A DNA stretch of 64,000 nucleotides, from NCBI GenBank assembly GCA_964036295.1, contig OZ038471.1:2816001-2880000 (forward strand), in the 5' to 3' direction. The notes beneath the pieces are model-generated. The model ran no database searches, was not told where the DNA came from, and was given only the letters and a program-made list of their open reading frames with translations. This stretch comes from Plumapathes pennacea. Lineage: Eukaryota; Cnidaria; Anthozoa; Antipatharia; Myriopathidae. Positions 10,970-20,619 of this stretch are shown here, piece after piece. Numbering within the stretch: position 1 is the stretch's first letter; every line of letters begins with the position of its first letter. A program made the position numbers and the translations under genes.

Positions 10970-11392
10970 TTAAAGGTTTGGAAGACACAGCCAGCCATTG
11001 GGTAGCAGTTGAGGTGCAAGACAGGGAGGGGAAGGAAGGCAAGCAATATGGAACAACTCTCGGCAGTGTGCATCAGATGCTGCTGGTGCATGGAACGGTG
11101 TCTGAGCCTCTTCTGCTTTAAGCAATGCAGCTAGCAAATGGAGTCTCCGGGGGCTTTTGCAATGCAGTACAGATGTTATGTACGCAATAGCAAAAAGTCC
11201 ACAATCCACGCCGTTGCATTGTTGCTGCACTGAGCATGCAACAATGGTCATTAGTCCTGCGAATAACGTGATGGTGTACGGCTTGATGTTGCCGTAGAAT
11301 AAACTATCAAAATAGCCTACTTTCCCCATCTTGCATCCGATGTTGGATACTGCTACCCAATGGCTGGTTGTGTCTTACAAGGGAACTGGCCT
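10970..11392 (-). pseudogene. Ulp1-gene fragment retaining Asp and Cys catalytic segments
   Basis: The minus strand encodes GKVGYFDSLFYGNIKPY, then VQQQCNGVDCGLFAIAYITS, then PHD residues CRELFHIACLPSPP. It then jumps back to the GLED region. It is the longest broken copy with both Asp and Cys but lacks the His segment and the N-terminal domains. Confidence 0.8.
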
Positions 11393-12626
11393 GATAAAAA
11401 AAGAAGTAATAGAATATAGAAATAATAAAGATTTACAAAATAAAGTAAGAGATAATAAAGTACCAAGGTAAAAAAAAAGTATAAAAGTACTCAGCTACGC
11501 CCAAAACAAGTCTTAAATATTCTAATAATTATTCTAATAATATTCTTTTGAAGCTTTTGATTATAATCTAGAGGGATACACATTTGCCCATGCTGTTCCT
11601 CTTAACAAATCTAAAACTAATGTATTTTTTCAATGTGTATATTTTTTATTTATAATATTATACGCTGCAGCCTCTCCAAAGCACAGGGCCGAAATAGATT
11701 CTGCGCCGGCCCCACAAAAAGATATTCTAAATATTCTAATAGTACTACTAATATTCTAATAATTATTCTAATAATATTCTTTTAAAGCTTTTGATTATAA
11801 TCTAGAGAGATGCATATTTGCCCATGCTGTTCCTCTTAACAAATCTAGCACTAATGTATTTTTTCAATGTGTATATTTTTTATTTATAATATTATACGAT
11901 ATAAAAAAAGAAGTGTAATGAAATATAGAAAAGAAACACAAAAGAAAGTAATAGATAATAAAGTACCGAGGTAAAAAAGAAGTATAAAAAAGTAAGTGCT
12001 CTATGCACAAACCTTTAAACCGAAATAGATTCTGCACCGGCTCGACCAGTTCCCTCGGCTTAACGGCTTGATTCGTCAAAGAACATCTGGTGTCCTTCCA
12101 CGCACTTGGGACAGTCCCAGGCAAGAATGTTTGGAGGTCCACATTCCACACTGTTGTGCTATTGTTGGACTGAGCGCATAGCAATGCTTAGGATGGGATT
12201 TCACAAAAGTCGGCGCCACCATGAATGCTAAAATCATCGAGTGGGCCAAGGGTTGTGTCCTCCAAAACCTTTGACTTGAGGGAACTGGTCATGGAGAAGG
12301 TCATTACCCACTCCGTGGAAGGACACCAGATATTCTTTGATGAGTCTAACACTGCTACCCAATGGCTGGTTGTGTCTTACAAGGAAACTGGTCTGATAAA
12401 AAAGAAGTAATAGAATATAGAAATAATAAAGAATTACAAAATAAAGTAAGAGATAATAAAGTACCAAGGTAAAAAAGAAGTATAAAAGTAAGTATTCTAT
12501 GCCCAAAATCTTAAACTAAATAATGTATTTTTTCAATGTGTATATTTTGATTTATAATATAATACAATAGAAAAAGTGTAACAGAATCTAGAGATTTAAA
12601 AGTAATAGATAATATATAATAGATAA

Positions 12627-13080
12627 TCCTTTTCTCCCTGGTGGCGAAAATCACTAAAAATATAATTGGTCGCAAGCGCCTGCTACCCTCTTTTGCCTAA
12701 TCAAGAGATTTTATCACATTTGAAACACTCTAACTAATGTAATTGCTACAATAAACGTTTAATCCCAGAGAATGGTGATCGCTCACAGCAAACTACAAAA
12801 AAAATCAACTGCCCGGCCCAGATCATCATCACGGAGATCAGGCGGTTCCCGGCCTTCAAGGTGAGAAAACACTCAAGTCGTCGAGGTTACATAAGTGTCA
12901 CTTTTCTCATACTGGAGCCATTTTCATGAACGAAATCAACAGCAATTTTCTTGCGCTCACGGAATTGTTTGGCTACATCGGGGATATGGAGACCGCGGAT
13001 TAAACAGTGCAGCACTTTATGTCAGTGTGAAACGCCGCATTTTCAGTGTTCTACAGTACGCCAGAACCGATCGACGTAAG
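12627..13080 (+). pseudogene. Rearranged copy of Ulp1-gene exon 3 followed by exon 1
   Basis: Exon 3 (12,771-12,860; KINCPAQIIITEIRRFPAFK) ends at a good donor (AAG|GTGAG). A little downstream lies an exon-1 homologue with ATG at 12,926 (MNEINSNFLALTELFGYIGD), which hits a stop after METAD and ends at a GAC|GTAAG donor near 13,075. In the intact gene exon 1 precedes exon 3, so the order here is swapped. The upstream 140 bp copy the intact intron. Confidence 0.8.
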
Positions 13081-13229
13081 TTTATAACACGTGGTGTTAT
13101 TTTAGAGTGTTCACCCCGGCCAACAGCAGCAAAACGGTCCGACGCTCGTCCGATATGATGACGACTCCGCCACCACACACCAGAGACAGAGAAAGACGGA
13201 GATAGCTTCATGGCAATGGTCTTGGCTTT

Positions 13230-13890
13230 GGACACGTGTGCCACGTGTGCCTTCAGTTGCTCTTCCGTTTCATCTGGCAACGCAGCAAATGAGGTCTCCA
13301 AACGCTCACCAAACGCTCTCTCTTCAAGGCCAAAGAGCTGCTTCCCAGCACGTGTTTCTGGATTGCCCCCTGCTCGTTCATAAAAGGGAACATAGAAGGA
13401 GTTGTACGAGTCAAACGGTATAAAATCTGCAACAATACAGGTACTGGATAGTTTCCTTTTCATAAAAAGACATGCACTGACTATAAAGCAGCCCAAACTA
13501 ATATCGGTAAACTTACGTTGTACAAAACACCAAAAACTTCGACACGAAGTCTCTCGCACGGCTTGCTCTGCGACCAAATGCGGTCTCATTCCTTGCCAAA
13601 CGCTCTCTTCAAGGCCAAAAGAGCTCCTTCTCAGCACGTGTGTTTGGCCGTCTTGACTGCCCCTGTTTGTACAAGGAACACAGAAAGAGTCGTACGAGTT
13701 AAACGGTATAAAATCTGCAGCAATACAAGTATTGGATAGTTTCCTTTTCATAAAAAGACATGCATTGACTATAAAGCGGCCCAAACTAATATCGGTAAAC
13801 TTACGTTGTACAACCTCAAAAACTTCGACACGAAGTCTCTCGCACGGCTTGCTCCGTGACCAAAACGTCAGGGACAAAACACTTTCCCTG
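13230..13890 (-). repeat. Two tandem units of about 290 bp, related to Ulp1-gene exon 1-2 region
   Basis: Units at roughly 13,305-13,598 and 13,599-13,868 share the order CTCTCTTCAAGGCCAAA, GTACGAGT(C/T)AAACGGTATA, TTTCCTTTTCATAAAAAGAC, CTAATATCGGTAAACTTACG and CGACACGAAGTCTCTCGCAC. The TAAACTTACG/ATAAAATCTGCAGCAA blocks also occur around 9,930-10,030 and 55,860-55,960, so these are diverged relatives. A 286-codon open stretch on the minus strand is a by-product of the duplication and lacks a credible start context. Confidence 0.7.
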
Positions 13891-13964
13891 TTCGGGCAGC
13901 AATCTTGCTGCTAGTGACACTCCTCCTCGCGTGGTTTGGCTTTTATAGTTTCAATTTGCATTTA

Positions 13965-14235
13965 CCAAACGGCGCATGCACAACTCAGTCCCGTGGGATT
14001 ATCCAGCCAATCACCAATCAAATGAAATGAGCAGGTTTCGTGCATACTTACGCCCCGCATGCACAATATTATACGCAGTCACGTCCGTGTGGACTAATCC
14101 AACCAATCATCAATCAAATGAAATGAGCAGGTTTCGTGCACATACTTGCACCCGCATGCAGAACTCAGTCCTCGTGGACTAATCCAACTAATCATCAATC
14201 AAATAGTAGAATGAACCGAGTTGTCGTGCATAATT
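13965..14235. promoter_or_regulatory. Three tandem CCAAT-containing promoter-like units
   Basis: Three units of roughly 80-98 bp begin GCATGCA(C/G)AA and carry GTG-GA-TAATCCA, CCAATCA, ATCAATCAAATGAAATGAGC and TTTCGTGCA. A single related unit lies at 56,185-56,265, just upstream of exon 1 of the intact Ulp1 gene (read on the minus strand). The repeats thus look like amplified promoter DNA of this element family. Confidence 0.6.
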
Positions 14236-14357
14236 ACGATTTGCAACGCCGATTTGGCTCCAAATTCACGCAACGGTGTTGAAAAATTTTTGAACCGAAT
14301 TTTTTGAACCGTTGCTCAAGAACCAATGAAAACGCTATGGCTGATCCACAGGAAACG

Positions 14358-14364
14358 TATAAAA
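14358..14364 (+). promoter_or_regulatory. TATA box
   Basis: TATAAAA preceded by ACG lies 97 bp before the ATG at 14,455 and 120 bp after the CCAAT units, a normal order for an RNA polymerase II promoter driving the decayed exon that follows. Confidence 0.5.
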
Positions 14365-14454
14365 GCAAACTCATTTGCGATAATGATGACTGTTTTAGTA
14401 TTACCGCAATAGTACGACATCTATGTTCTCGATTGTAATTCATCTGTGTTTAAT

Positions 14455-14560
14455 ATGGCTGATAACTGTATCAAGTGTTCCGCTCCCTTAACGCCTCGTC
14501 AAGAGGCGGTTCAGTGCGTGGGCACTGCGACACGTGGGCAGTAGGATCTGTTACCCTGTC
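14455..14560 (+). pseudogene. Decayed first exon of a Cys-rich zinc-finger protein
   Basis: ATG opens MADNCIKCSAPLTPRQEAVQ, then CVG. The natural continuation (CDTWQ..RIC) needs a frame change near 14,525 because of single-base insertions. The Cys spacing and the WQ-x-R-x-C pattern resemble the PHD-like fingers that start many cnidarian transposon-associated proteins. No further exon is recognised downstream, so it is a relic. Family assignment is from memory of such proteins and is tentative. Confidence 0.45.
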
Positions 14561-15530
14561 TAGGGGTACCTTTCCTTTCAAAAACGATAAATGAAAGGGT
14601 AAGGGTTTGGACATCGGGGCGGAGCTTCCTCGAATAAAATTTTATTGAGTACCAGTGATTGACCCCCAGTTACAGCTACACCTGCAACTGATCCTAATTA
14701 CTTATTGTTTGTTTGTTTCAAAAACAAAATGTATTGAGTGATAAAATCAGTGTGACTAGTGGAAGTGTGGTGTCAGATACGAAAAATGAAGAAATGGCCC
14801 ATGCCGAAGATAACAGCGAGGTAGTAAGTATTGTGACATGTGAATCAGAACATAATAAGAACTAGAAAATAAAAATAAAAATAAAAACCTGACAAAATAA
14901 AACCTGGCTGTAACTATACAAGTGATCTAAGGCACGCCTGAAACACGTGACATGACGCTGCTACCGTCTGAAGATCATCAAATCGGCTGTTTTAAGATCG
15001 GCGTTTGTAAGATTCATTACAATACTCACCTACATTTCAGCGTTTAGGAGTTATAGCGCTTATATAAGATGGCATTCTTACACAGAGGTATTTTTCTTAT
15101 ATGTTTGTCGGTTTCTTATGTAAGGGTTTTGTGCCCAGATATAATAATCCAATGTTTGCATAGTGTAGCAGAAAGGAAACAAAAAATGAAAGAAGAACAA
15201 CGTGTTCGAGCGGCCACGACCGCCAGTACATTCCAAACTGGCGAATGGAACATTGTGTAAATATGTGGCCTGGATTGTCGCCCGGGCCATATGGTGATAA
15301 ATGGCGCAACCAATAAGAACCAATGAGCGACGAGAGACCAAACACGTAAATATAGTGATCTGCTATTCTGGCCATTTGGATGCTACGTGAAGTGCTGTGA
15401 CGACTTCAGATATGACTCTGTGAAGTGACGAGAAACGAAGCTCGATCCATGACAAATCCAAGCCGAAAATATCCATCTTGGTCCGACGAAGGTGCAGCGC
15501 GCTCGCTAACACGCGCTCTGTTCGAGAAGA
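14561..15530. other. No gene recognised
   Basis: AT-rich sequence with short unsupported open frames. A 63-codon frame at 15,069 starts with a hydrophobic stretch (MAFLHRGIFLICLSVSYVRV), but nothing supports it as a gene. The strand reading CACGTAAATATAG near 15,345 has no recognised role. Confidence 0.5.
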
Positions 15531-15534
15531 TAAC

Positions 15535-16140
15535 TTCCACTCGTGGTAGCAGGAATAAAGTCTGCAAAGTAAACTAGACAGAACACGAAAGGACACTTTT
15601 TACAAGCTGCACTGCAACCAGACGAATTGCCACGTGCGGGAAAAGCAGCAAGTTTGATGAAACAAAACAAAACTTTTAAGAAACGGCTGTTGGGAGTAGG
15701 ACGGCGAGCTGGTTGGCAACGAACTGCATTGCGCGGAATAAAGTCTGCAAAAGAAACTGGACAGAAGACGAAAGGACTACAGCGTGGTTGAGCGGAAGAG
15801 GTTGTTCCTGAAAAACGACAGAAGTCCTGACACATTTTACAAGCTGCACTGCAACCAAACGAACTGCTACGTGCGGGAAAAGCAGCAAGTTTGATGAAAC
15901 AAAACATTTGAGGAACGGCTGTTGGGGGAATGGACGGCGAGCTGGTTGGGCAACGAACTGCATCGTGTAAAATAGCGCCTGTTGTGCAGGCTGCTCAAAG
16001 ACGACCTTGCCAGGGAGAAGGAATGCAACACAAAGGTAATGTCTTTTGTAATGACCTGAAAACTGGGGCCGGGAAGCAAGCAGTAAAATGTCGTTGTTGC
16101 GGTTTGTCGAACCGAGAAATGACTTTTCCATTAACACCTT
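15535..16140. repeat. Imperfect tandem duplication of about 200-230 bp
   Basis: The blocks AATAAAGTCTGCAAA, TTTTACAAGCTGCACTGCAA, GTGCGGGAAAAGCAGCAAG, TTTGATGAAACAAAACA, ACGGCTGTTGGG and GACGGCGAGCTGGTTGG occur in the same order twice (about 15,555-15,735 and 15,735-15,960). A weaker relative with GCGGACGGC and TTGGTTGGCAAC lies at 16,480-16,690. No coding potential is evident on either strand. Confidence 0.7.
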
Positions 16141-16779
16141 AAAAGTGGTTGCACTAGCTAATTAATTTTAGTGCTTGAAAAGTTCTGACTTTTAGAAGAC
16201 CTAAATTTATAATGACAATACAGTTTCAAAACGATGTTTCACTTTCATCATAACGCGGCTCTTTCTTACAAGTTTTCCAAAATTAGCTAGTGCTTTCCTG
16301 TGTGTACTCTAGTTTTATCAATCAATTTATTCAAGCTATTTTTCCTGTAGTTTTTACAAGTTCTTTATTAAAATAGAATACCTTAATTTTTAGGAATAGG
16401 TAAAGGATACCCAGGAGACTAAGAAGTTCATTGTCTCCCCACAGTTATTTCCTGGGGCAAGTTTTAACTCTTAAAACTAAGCGGACGGCTTGGCAAGTTG
16501 GTTGGCAACATTGTCACTGAACTGGAGGGAGACGGCGAAATTGTCAAGTCGTTTGAACTGATGAGCAGAGGCTTGCAACACTGGAACAAGCAGATTCAAG
16601 GGCAAAGTTAAATTCGAGGAACCAAGCGGACGGCGAGCTCTGGTTGGCAACTTTTTCGCCACGGAGACGGACTCACCAGGGATGCATCGTCGTGGAGAGA
16701 TGCTGGAGAACGAGGTAAAATAACTTATAACAAAACCCTCTTCATATAGCCTCTGCCGAGGAACATATATTACCATAAA

Positions 16780-17620
16780 GTAGACACATAGATAGTGAAT
16801 TCAATGAAAAAATAGGGTTAATTGTAGTAGACAAGACATGTGTCAGGATTCCTGAACGGGTAGCTGTTATGAGTCTGCTTGCAATGTTTTTATGCAATGT
16901 TTACAGCTGCATGGATGCAGGCATCGGCACCATGGGTGTAATTTAATACTTTAGAAGGTACATCCGAATTCCTCGTTCACAAGTTAAGCTTTCACGGTGA
17001 ATGCCGCAGTTATTTCTTAATTTTGTCACATTGATGTTGATCAAATATTTATTTGAATATCTTTTTTCTCCTCTTATCAGCTCTTTTCTTTTCTCTTCTT
17101 TATTTCTCTCTATCGGCTTTCTCTATTCGATCGTTTTTACATTTTCATTTCTACGAAATAATACTAGAAAATTACTGGAAAATTAGTGAAAAGACAAGTA
17201 CACTTTCATCTACCTTCACAACGAAATTTTCAAACTTTCGACGAAATGAAAATGATAGATATAATACTGTAAAATGTTGTGCAAGATTCGAGTGATGATG
17301 ATTATGATGAAAATGATAACACAAGACAAGGTTCATTTATAAAATGAAAACTAAAAATAAACATTTTCATAAAAAGGAATTATTGAGGTTATCCCTATCG
17401 AGGACATTCCCTAGTAATACAAAAATTTAAATATCGTATAAAAATAAAAGAAAAAGCAATAAGATATATCAATTTACAAGAAAATTTACAATATGAAAAT
17501 AATTAAATATTCATATATTTTCTCAATTTACTTTTAAAAGTTAGGAAGGAATCTTCTTGGATGATGATGATAATTTTACGTGATGATACGAATAATACTA
17601 GAAAATTAGTGAAAAGACTG
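16780..17620. other. AT-rich stretch without recognised genes
   Basis: Low-complexity AT-rich DNA. The segment ATATTTATTTGAATATCTTT to CTCTTATCAGCTCT (17,045-17,090) recurs at 18,275-18,315, marking an old dispersed repeat. TACTAGAAAATTA-type blocks occur at 17,160 and 17,590. Confidence 0.6.
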
Positions 17621-17824
17621 AAGTATGGCTTCATTTGCCTTCATTCACCTTCATCTACCTTCACATGGGATTGTGGCTCTGGATAAGGTCTTCTTGGGGA
17701 ACTCTATGCATTGTTGTGTGCGTTCCTCATCTTTGCGTGCACGGCAGTCGGCAGCAACAAAATCAGATACGACAAATCAGCTTTTTGCGTGGTGACGGAA
17801 TACGTGGTGAGTACGCCTTAGGTT

Positions 17825-18067
17825 TCAAACCTTCACTATAAAACCTGCCTTCCACACACAGTCGGCCTTGAAATGACCAAACTTCCCACAATTCCAGCAT
17901 TCTCTGCTGCGATTTCCTCGGCGATTGGCGGGTTGTTGGCCTTGTCTCTGTCCGTCTTCGGGTATAAAACCTTTGTTGCACATTTTGCAATTGTAGAATT
18001 TTTCTCCAGTGTGTCGAAATCGTGTAGTGCTGGGGCAATTTTTATTTAATTGGCATGTTTTTTGACA
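17825..18067 (-). pseudogene. Zinc-knuckle ORF fragment, Gag-like
   Basis: The minus-strand frame ending at the TGA at 17,827 reads HTGEKFYNCKMCNKGF, a Krueppel-type linker with a CxxC pair, then an Arg/Gln-rich stretch, then CWNCGKFGHFKADC, a perfect C-x2-C-x4-H-x4-C zinc knuckle as in retroelement Gag or nucleocapsid proteins. The frame has no start codon in good context. The combination suggests a retrotransposon gag fragment or an exon of a knuckle protein. No polymerase or integrase sequence is nearby. Confidence 0.55.
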
Positions 18068-18866
18068 AATTTTGTGTGTTTCTTTTCAACGACTGCACAC
18101 AATGTCATCGTCACACCAACTGCACACCGGGCCCAGCCCCGGTAAATAGTCTTGCATTCCAAAACACAAAACCGAAGCATATGGTACTGTGCAATCAATT
18201 GGCTGGCAGTCTGGAGTGGAACAGTATATATATATAAAAAAATAATAACGTATACAAGTATAAAAGCAGGAATTGTTGAATATTTATTTAGATATCTTTG
18301 TTCTCTTATCAGCTCTGTCCTGAAACCATCAACACTGCCCAAGACCTGAGCAAGTGAATAGGAGCCCCAACCTTCTGTATGTACCGACCAGGATTCTTGT
18401 AAAAACCCAATGAAAAGCGATTTATCGAAAGACGTATTTCTCTCAAGACTTCTGATCGAATGGCGAGCAGCCAAAAGTGAGGGAATTGAGCGAGAATTCT
18501 ATCATCGATGCGATGTGGTATGTTAGCCAATATTGTTTGACGGCTGAGACTTCACTGTATTTTGAACAACTATCTTAAGAGATCATTATATAATTAAATT
18601 GCAATTTTGAATCACCTCTGCTGTGTCGTTGGTTATGTGAACGCGTCGCATGTGAACTCCATTTGTTTACCAGCGATACATAAGTCAAATGACAGGCGAT
18701 AATCTCGTAGAAAAAATGAGTCCAATGACGGGCGATATACTCGCCAGAAACAAGCCATCCGTCATTACTCTTATGAGTGTTGTATGAACATTTATAATTT
18801 AATCAGGTTTTATTTGAGCAAAGTCTCAAAAACCAAGTTCTCTAATATAATATTTTTTCTGGTGAG
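18068..18866. other. No gene recognised
   Basis: Contains a repeat of upstream AT-rich sequence at 18,260-18,315 and two short GACAGGCGATAATCTCG/GACGGGCGATATACTCG blocks at 18,690-18,745. An open frame at 18,046-18,474 on the minus strand lacks recognisable domains. Confidence 0.5.
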
Positions 18867-18873
18867 ACTGAAA

Positions 18874-19029
18874 CCCGGTGGGGTAAGGTATGTGCTGTGT
18901 ACATTTTTGAAGTTAGGTTTGAAATAGTCTATAGAAAATCAGATATTTTGGTCTGAAATAGGTTAAGGGTTTTCAGAACCGGGGGGCACACCCACGCAAA
19001 ATTATGATGAGTACCCCCCTCCCCCGGGG
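18874..19029. mobile_element. 156-bp CCCGG-ended MITE with 7-bp target duplication
   Basis: Begins CCCGGTGGGGTAAGG and ends GAGTACCCCCCTCCCCCGGGG. Exact direct repeats ACTGAAA (18,867-18,873 and 19,030-19,036) flank it. The interior TTTGGTCTGAAATAGG and AAGGGTTTT is shared with a third copy at 58.2-58.4 kb. The 401-bp element at 56,967-57,367 has the same ends. Confidence 0.8.
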
Positions 19030-19079
19030 ACTGAAAGTCTCTCTTGGGAGTCTCGCTCTTGTCTTACTTTTAATTTTAG

Positions 19080-19425
19080 TTTATCCTGGTCTCGACCCAG
19101 CTCACGCCACGAGCTCACTGGCAAATCCAGTCTTGTTTCTCAATAAACTGGGTCATTTCCCTTTGTTTGCTTAACCGTGCGAACACGCTTGCAAATGAAG
19201 ACATGGGAACTAAAGTTTTCCGAAAAACTTTAACAAGTTTTCGTGTACACAATCAAATTTCACATGTGACAAGTTTTCCTTGTCATAAAAAAGCTAGCAC
19301 GCCAGCTTTTCAGCAAATGCATTTGTCAAAGAAAATTTGCCCAAATTTTCTCATGTACACGAGCATAAAAATCTTGTCACAGAAAACTTGTCATAGAAAA
19401 CTTGCTCGTGTGCATGGGGCTTAAG
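19080..19425. repeat. Dispersed-repeat-like sequence with inverted blocks
   Basis: Contains several copies of (A)AACTTGT and its complement ACAAGTTTT together with TGTACAC, the last copies ending CTCGTGTGCATGGGGCTTAA. This looks like a non-autonomous element, but ends and target duplication were not resolved. Confidence 0.4.
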
Positions 19426-19427
19426 CG

Positions 19428-20093
19428 GGACACCTCTACAAGACAGAAACTTGCTTGACAGGACTAGACAAGGTCCTGAGAGTTTGCTGTAGTGCATTTA
19501 TTTAGTGTTGATTAGCGTTTGAGTGCAGTCTAATAATTATAGAGTATATACCAATAAATAACGTATGGCATTACTGTATATTCAGCAATTAAGTGAGCAA
19601 ACATTGGTATTACAGTACTTAACGCTGTTAGTATATGGTGTGTTGGATTTGTTGTTTCTTTCCTTGTGAAAAATGGAGACAGAAGCATGAAGAGTTTATA
19701 TCAAACATCAGGGGAGCTAGAGATGTTACTGCTGCTCAAAAAAGGGGGAGCCACTTCCCCCACCCCCTCCTCCCACAGTAAACCCTGACTATGTCCGCAA
19801 TGCCCTCACTGTGACCGACGTTGTAATGAACATGCAGCCGAGAGGCATATTAGCTTTTGCAAAGAGCAAAAGGCACGCACAGTGAGGCCAGCATCCAAGA
19901 CAGGCATCTGAAAAGGTTGCTCGCAGAAAAAAAAGTGATTATGATATTGTTATTGTAATTTACCGCATACACCAACAAATATGAATCCCCAGGATTTGCA
20001 GGACAAATAAATGATAATAATGTTGGATCGACAAATGGAAATTAGGAATATATGTCAAAGCTGTTTTCTTTTTATGATGTTTTCATAGTACAA
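19428..20093 (+). pseudogene. Pseudogene copy of ZC2HC1A intron 3, exon 4 and intron 4
   Basis: Sequence from GGGACACCTCTACAAGACAG through GATGTTTTCATAGTACAAA parallels 57,474-58,045. The exon-4 copy (about 19,672-19,922) still spells the HEEFISNIRGAR, PPPPPP and C2HC-finger region, but its acceptor AG is lost, extra bases appear before the finger (GTCCGCAATGCCC for GTCCAATGCCC), and the donor is destroyed by an A-run. It ends 6 bases into the copy of exon 5. Confidence 0.92.
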
Positions 20094-20600
20094 AACTGAG
20101 ATAATTGCTATGCTGGAAGCATCCGGGCTGCAAGGAAGCACTGTATTGAAGCGGAAAGCAGGCAAAGAAAGACTTGAAGAACGAAGGGCAACCAAACTTG
20201 TGTGCACAAATAAAGAGACCATGTGGAGACATGAATGTCATCTCTCTCAAAAGTGAACGGAGCAAGTAAAAAGACTTTATTTTAGGTCTCAACTTGGAAA
20301 CATGTTTTATCAAACCCTTTATGTAAGAATCAATACAGGGACATCTCACTGGACCCTTCGTGCATCATAAGAGACACATCATTTCTCGTGAGTGAAATGG
20401 ACTCATTGATGCAAGACTCAATATAAAAACATTTCAGTGGACCATTCATGTACAACTCAAAGTAGGGCAACTGAGTGGACCTTTCATGTAAGACCCAAAA
20501 GAGCAATACTGCCTGGCACAAATCGTAATCAGGGATCAGGTGTTTTCATCATTGAGGTATCAAAACAACCGAAAATTCTAAACAATCTTTATTAACCCAA
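20094..20600 (+). pseudogene. Pseudogene copy of N6AMT1 last exon and 3' flank
   Basis: From GAGATAATTGCTATGCTGGA the sequence matches exon 7 of N6AMT1 (4,741 onward). It lacks about 45 bp over the LSVLKFIW codons, keeps ACCAAACTTGTGTGCACAAA with its stop, and continues through the downstream flank to match about 5,690. Two transposons present at 5.05 and 5.32 kb are absent here. It is joined directly to the ZC2HC1A piece on its left and to satellite on its right. Confidence 0.92.
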
Positions 20601-20619
20601 TATATAAGATTATTGAACC

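Larger units (their letters stand above)
5906..12626. repeat. Scrambled field of Ulp1-gene fragments and AT-rich spacer repeats
   Basis: About thirteen copies of an AT-rich block of about 100 bp (AAGAAGTAATAGAATATAG, then AAATAAAGTAATAGATAATAA, ending AGAAGTATAAAA) lie near 6150, 6725, 7160, 7800, 8080, 8420, 8655, 10440, 10800, 11395, 11900, 12400 and 12560. A second AT-rich module (TCTAATAATATTCTTTT to AACTAATGTATTTTT) recurs near 7935, 8515, 10690, 11515, 11725 and 12515. Between them sit pieces of the Ulp1-protease gene found intact at 53.4-56.1 kb, in both orientations and out of order. Several spacers are flanked by the same gene piece in opposite orientation (for example 6650-6720 against 6835-7110, and 10380-10440 against 10550-10570), so the spacer is the loop of an inverted repeat. 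No intact gene is seen. Confidence 0.85.

Noticed and set aside
13017..13877. 286-codon minus-strand frame as a gene
   Set aside because: It spans two tandem copies of a non-coding element end and shows the same translated block twice by duplication; no domain is recognised.
15069..15260. Secreted peptide gene
   Set aside because: Hydrophobic start only; no cleavage-site pattern, homologue or splice evidence.
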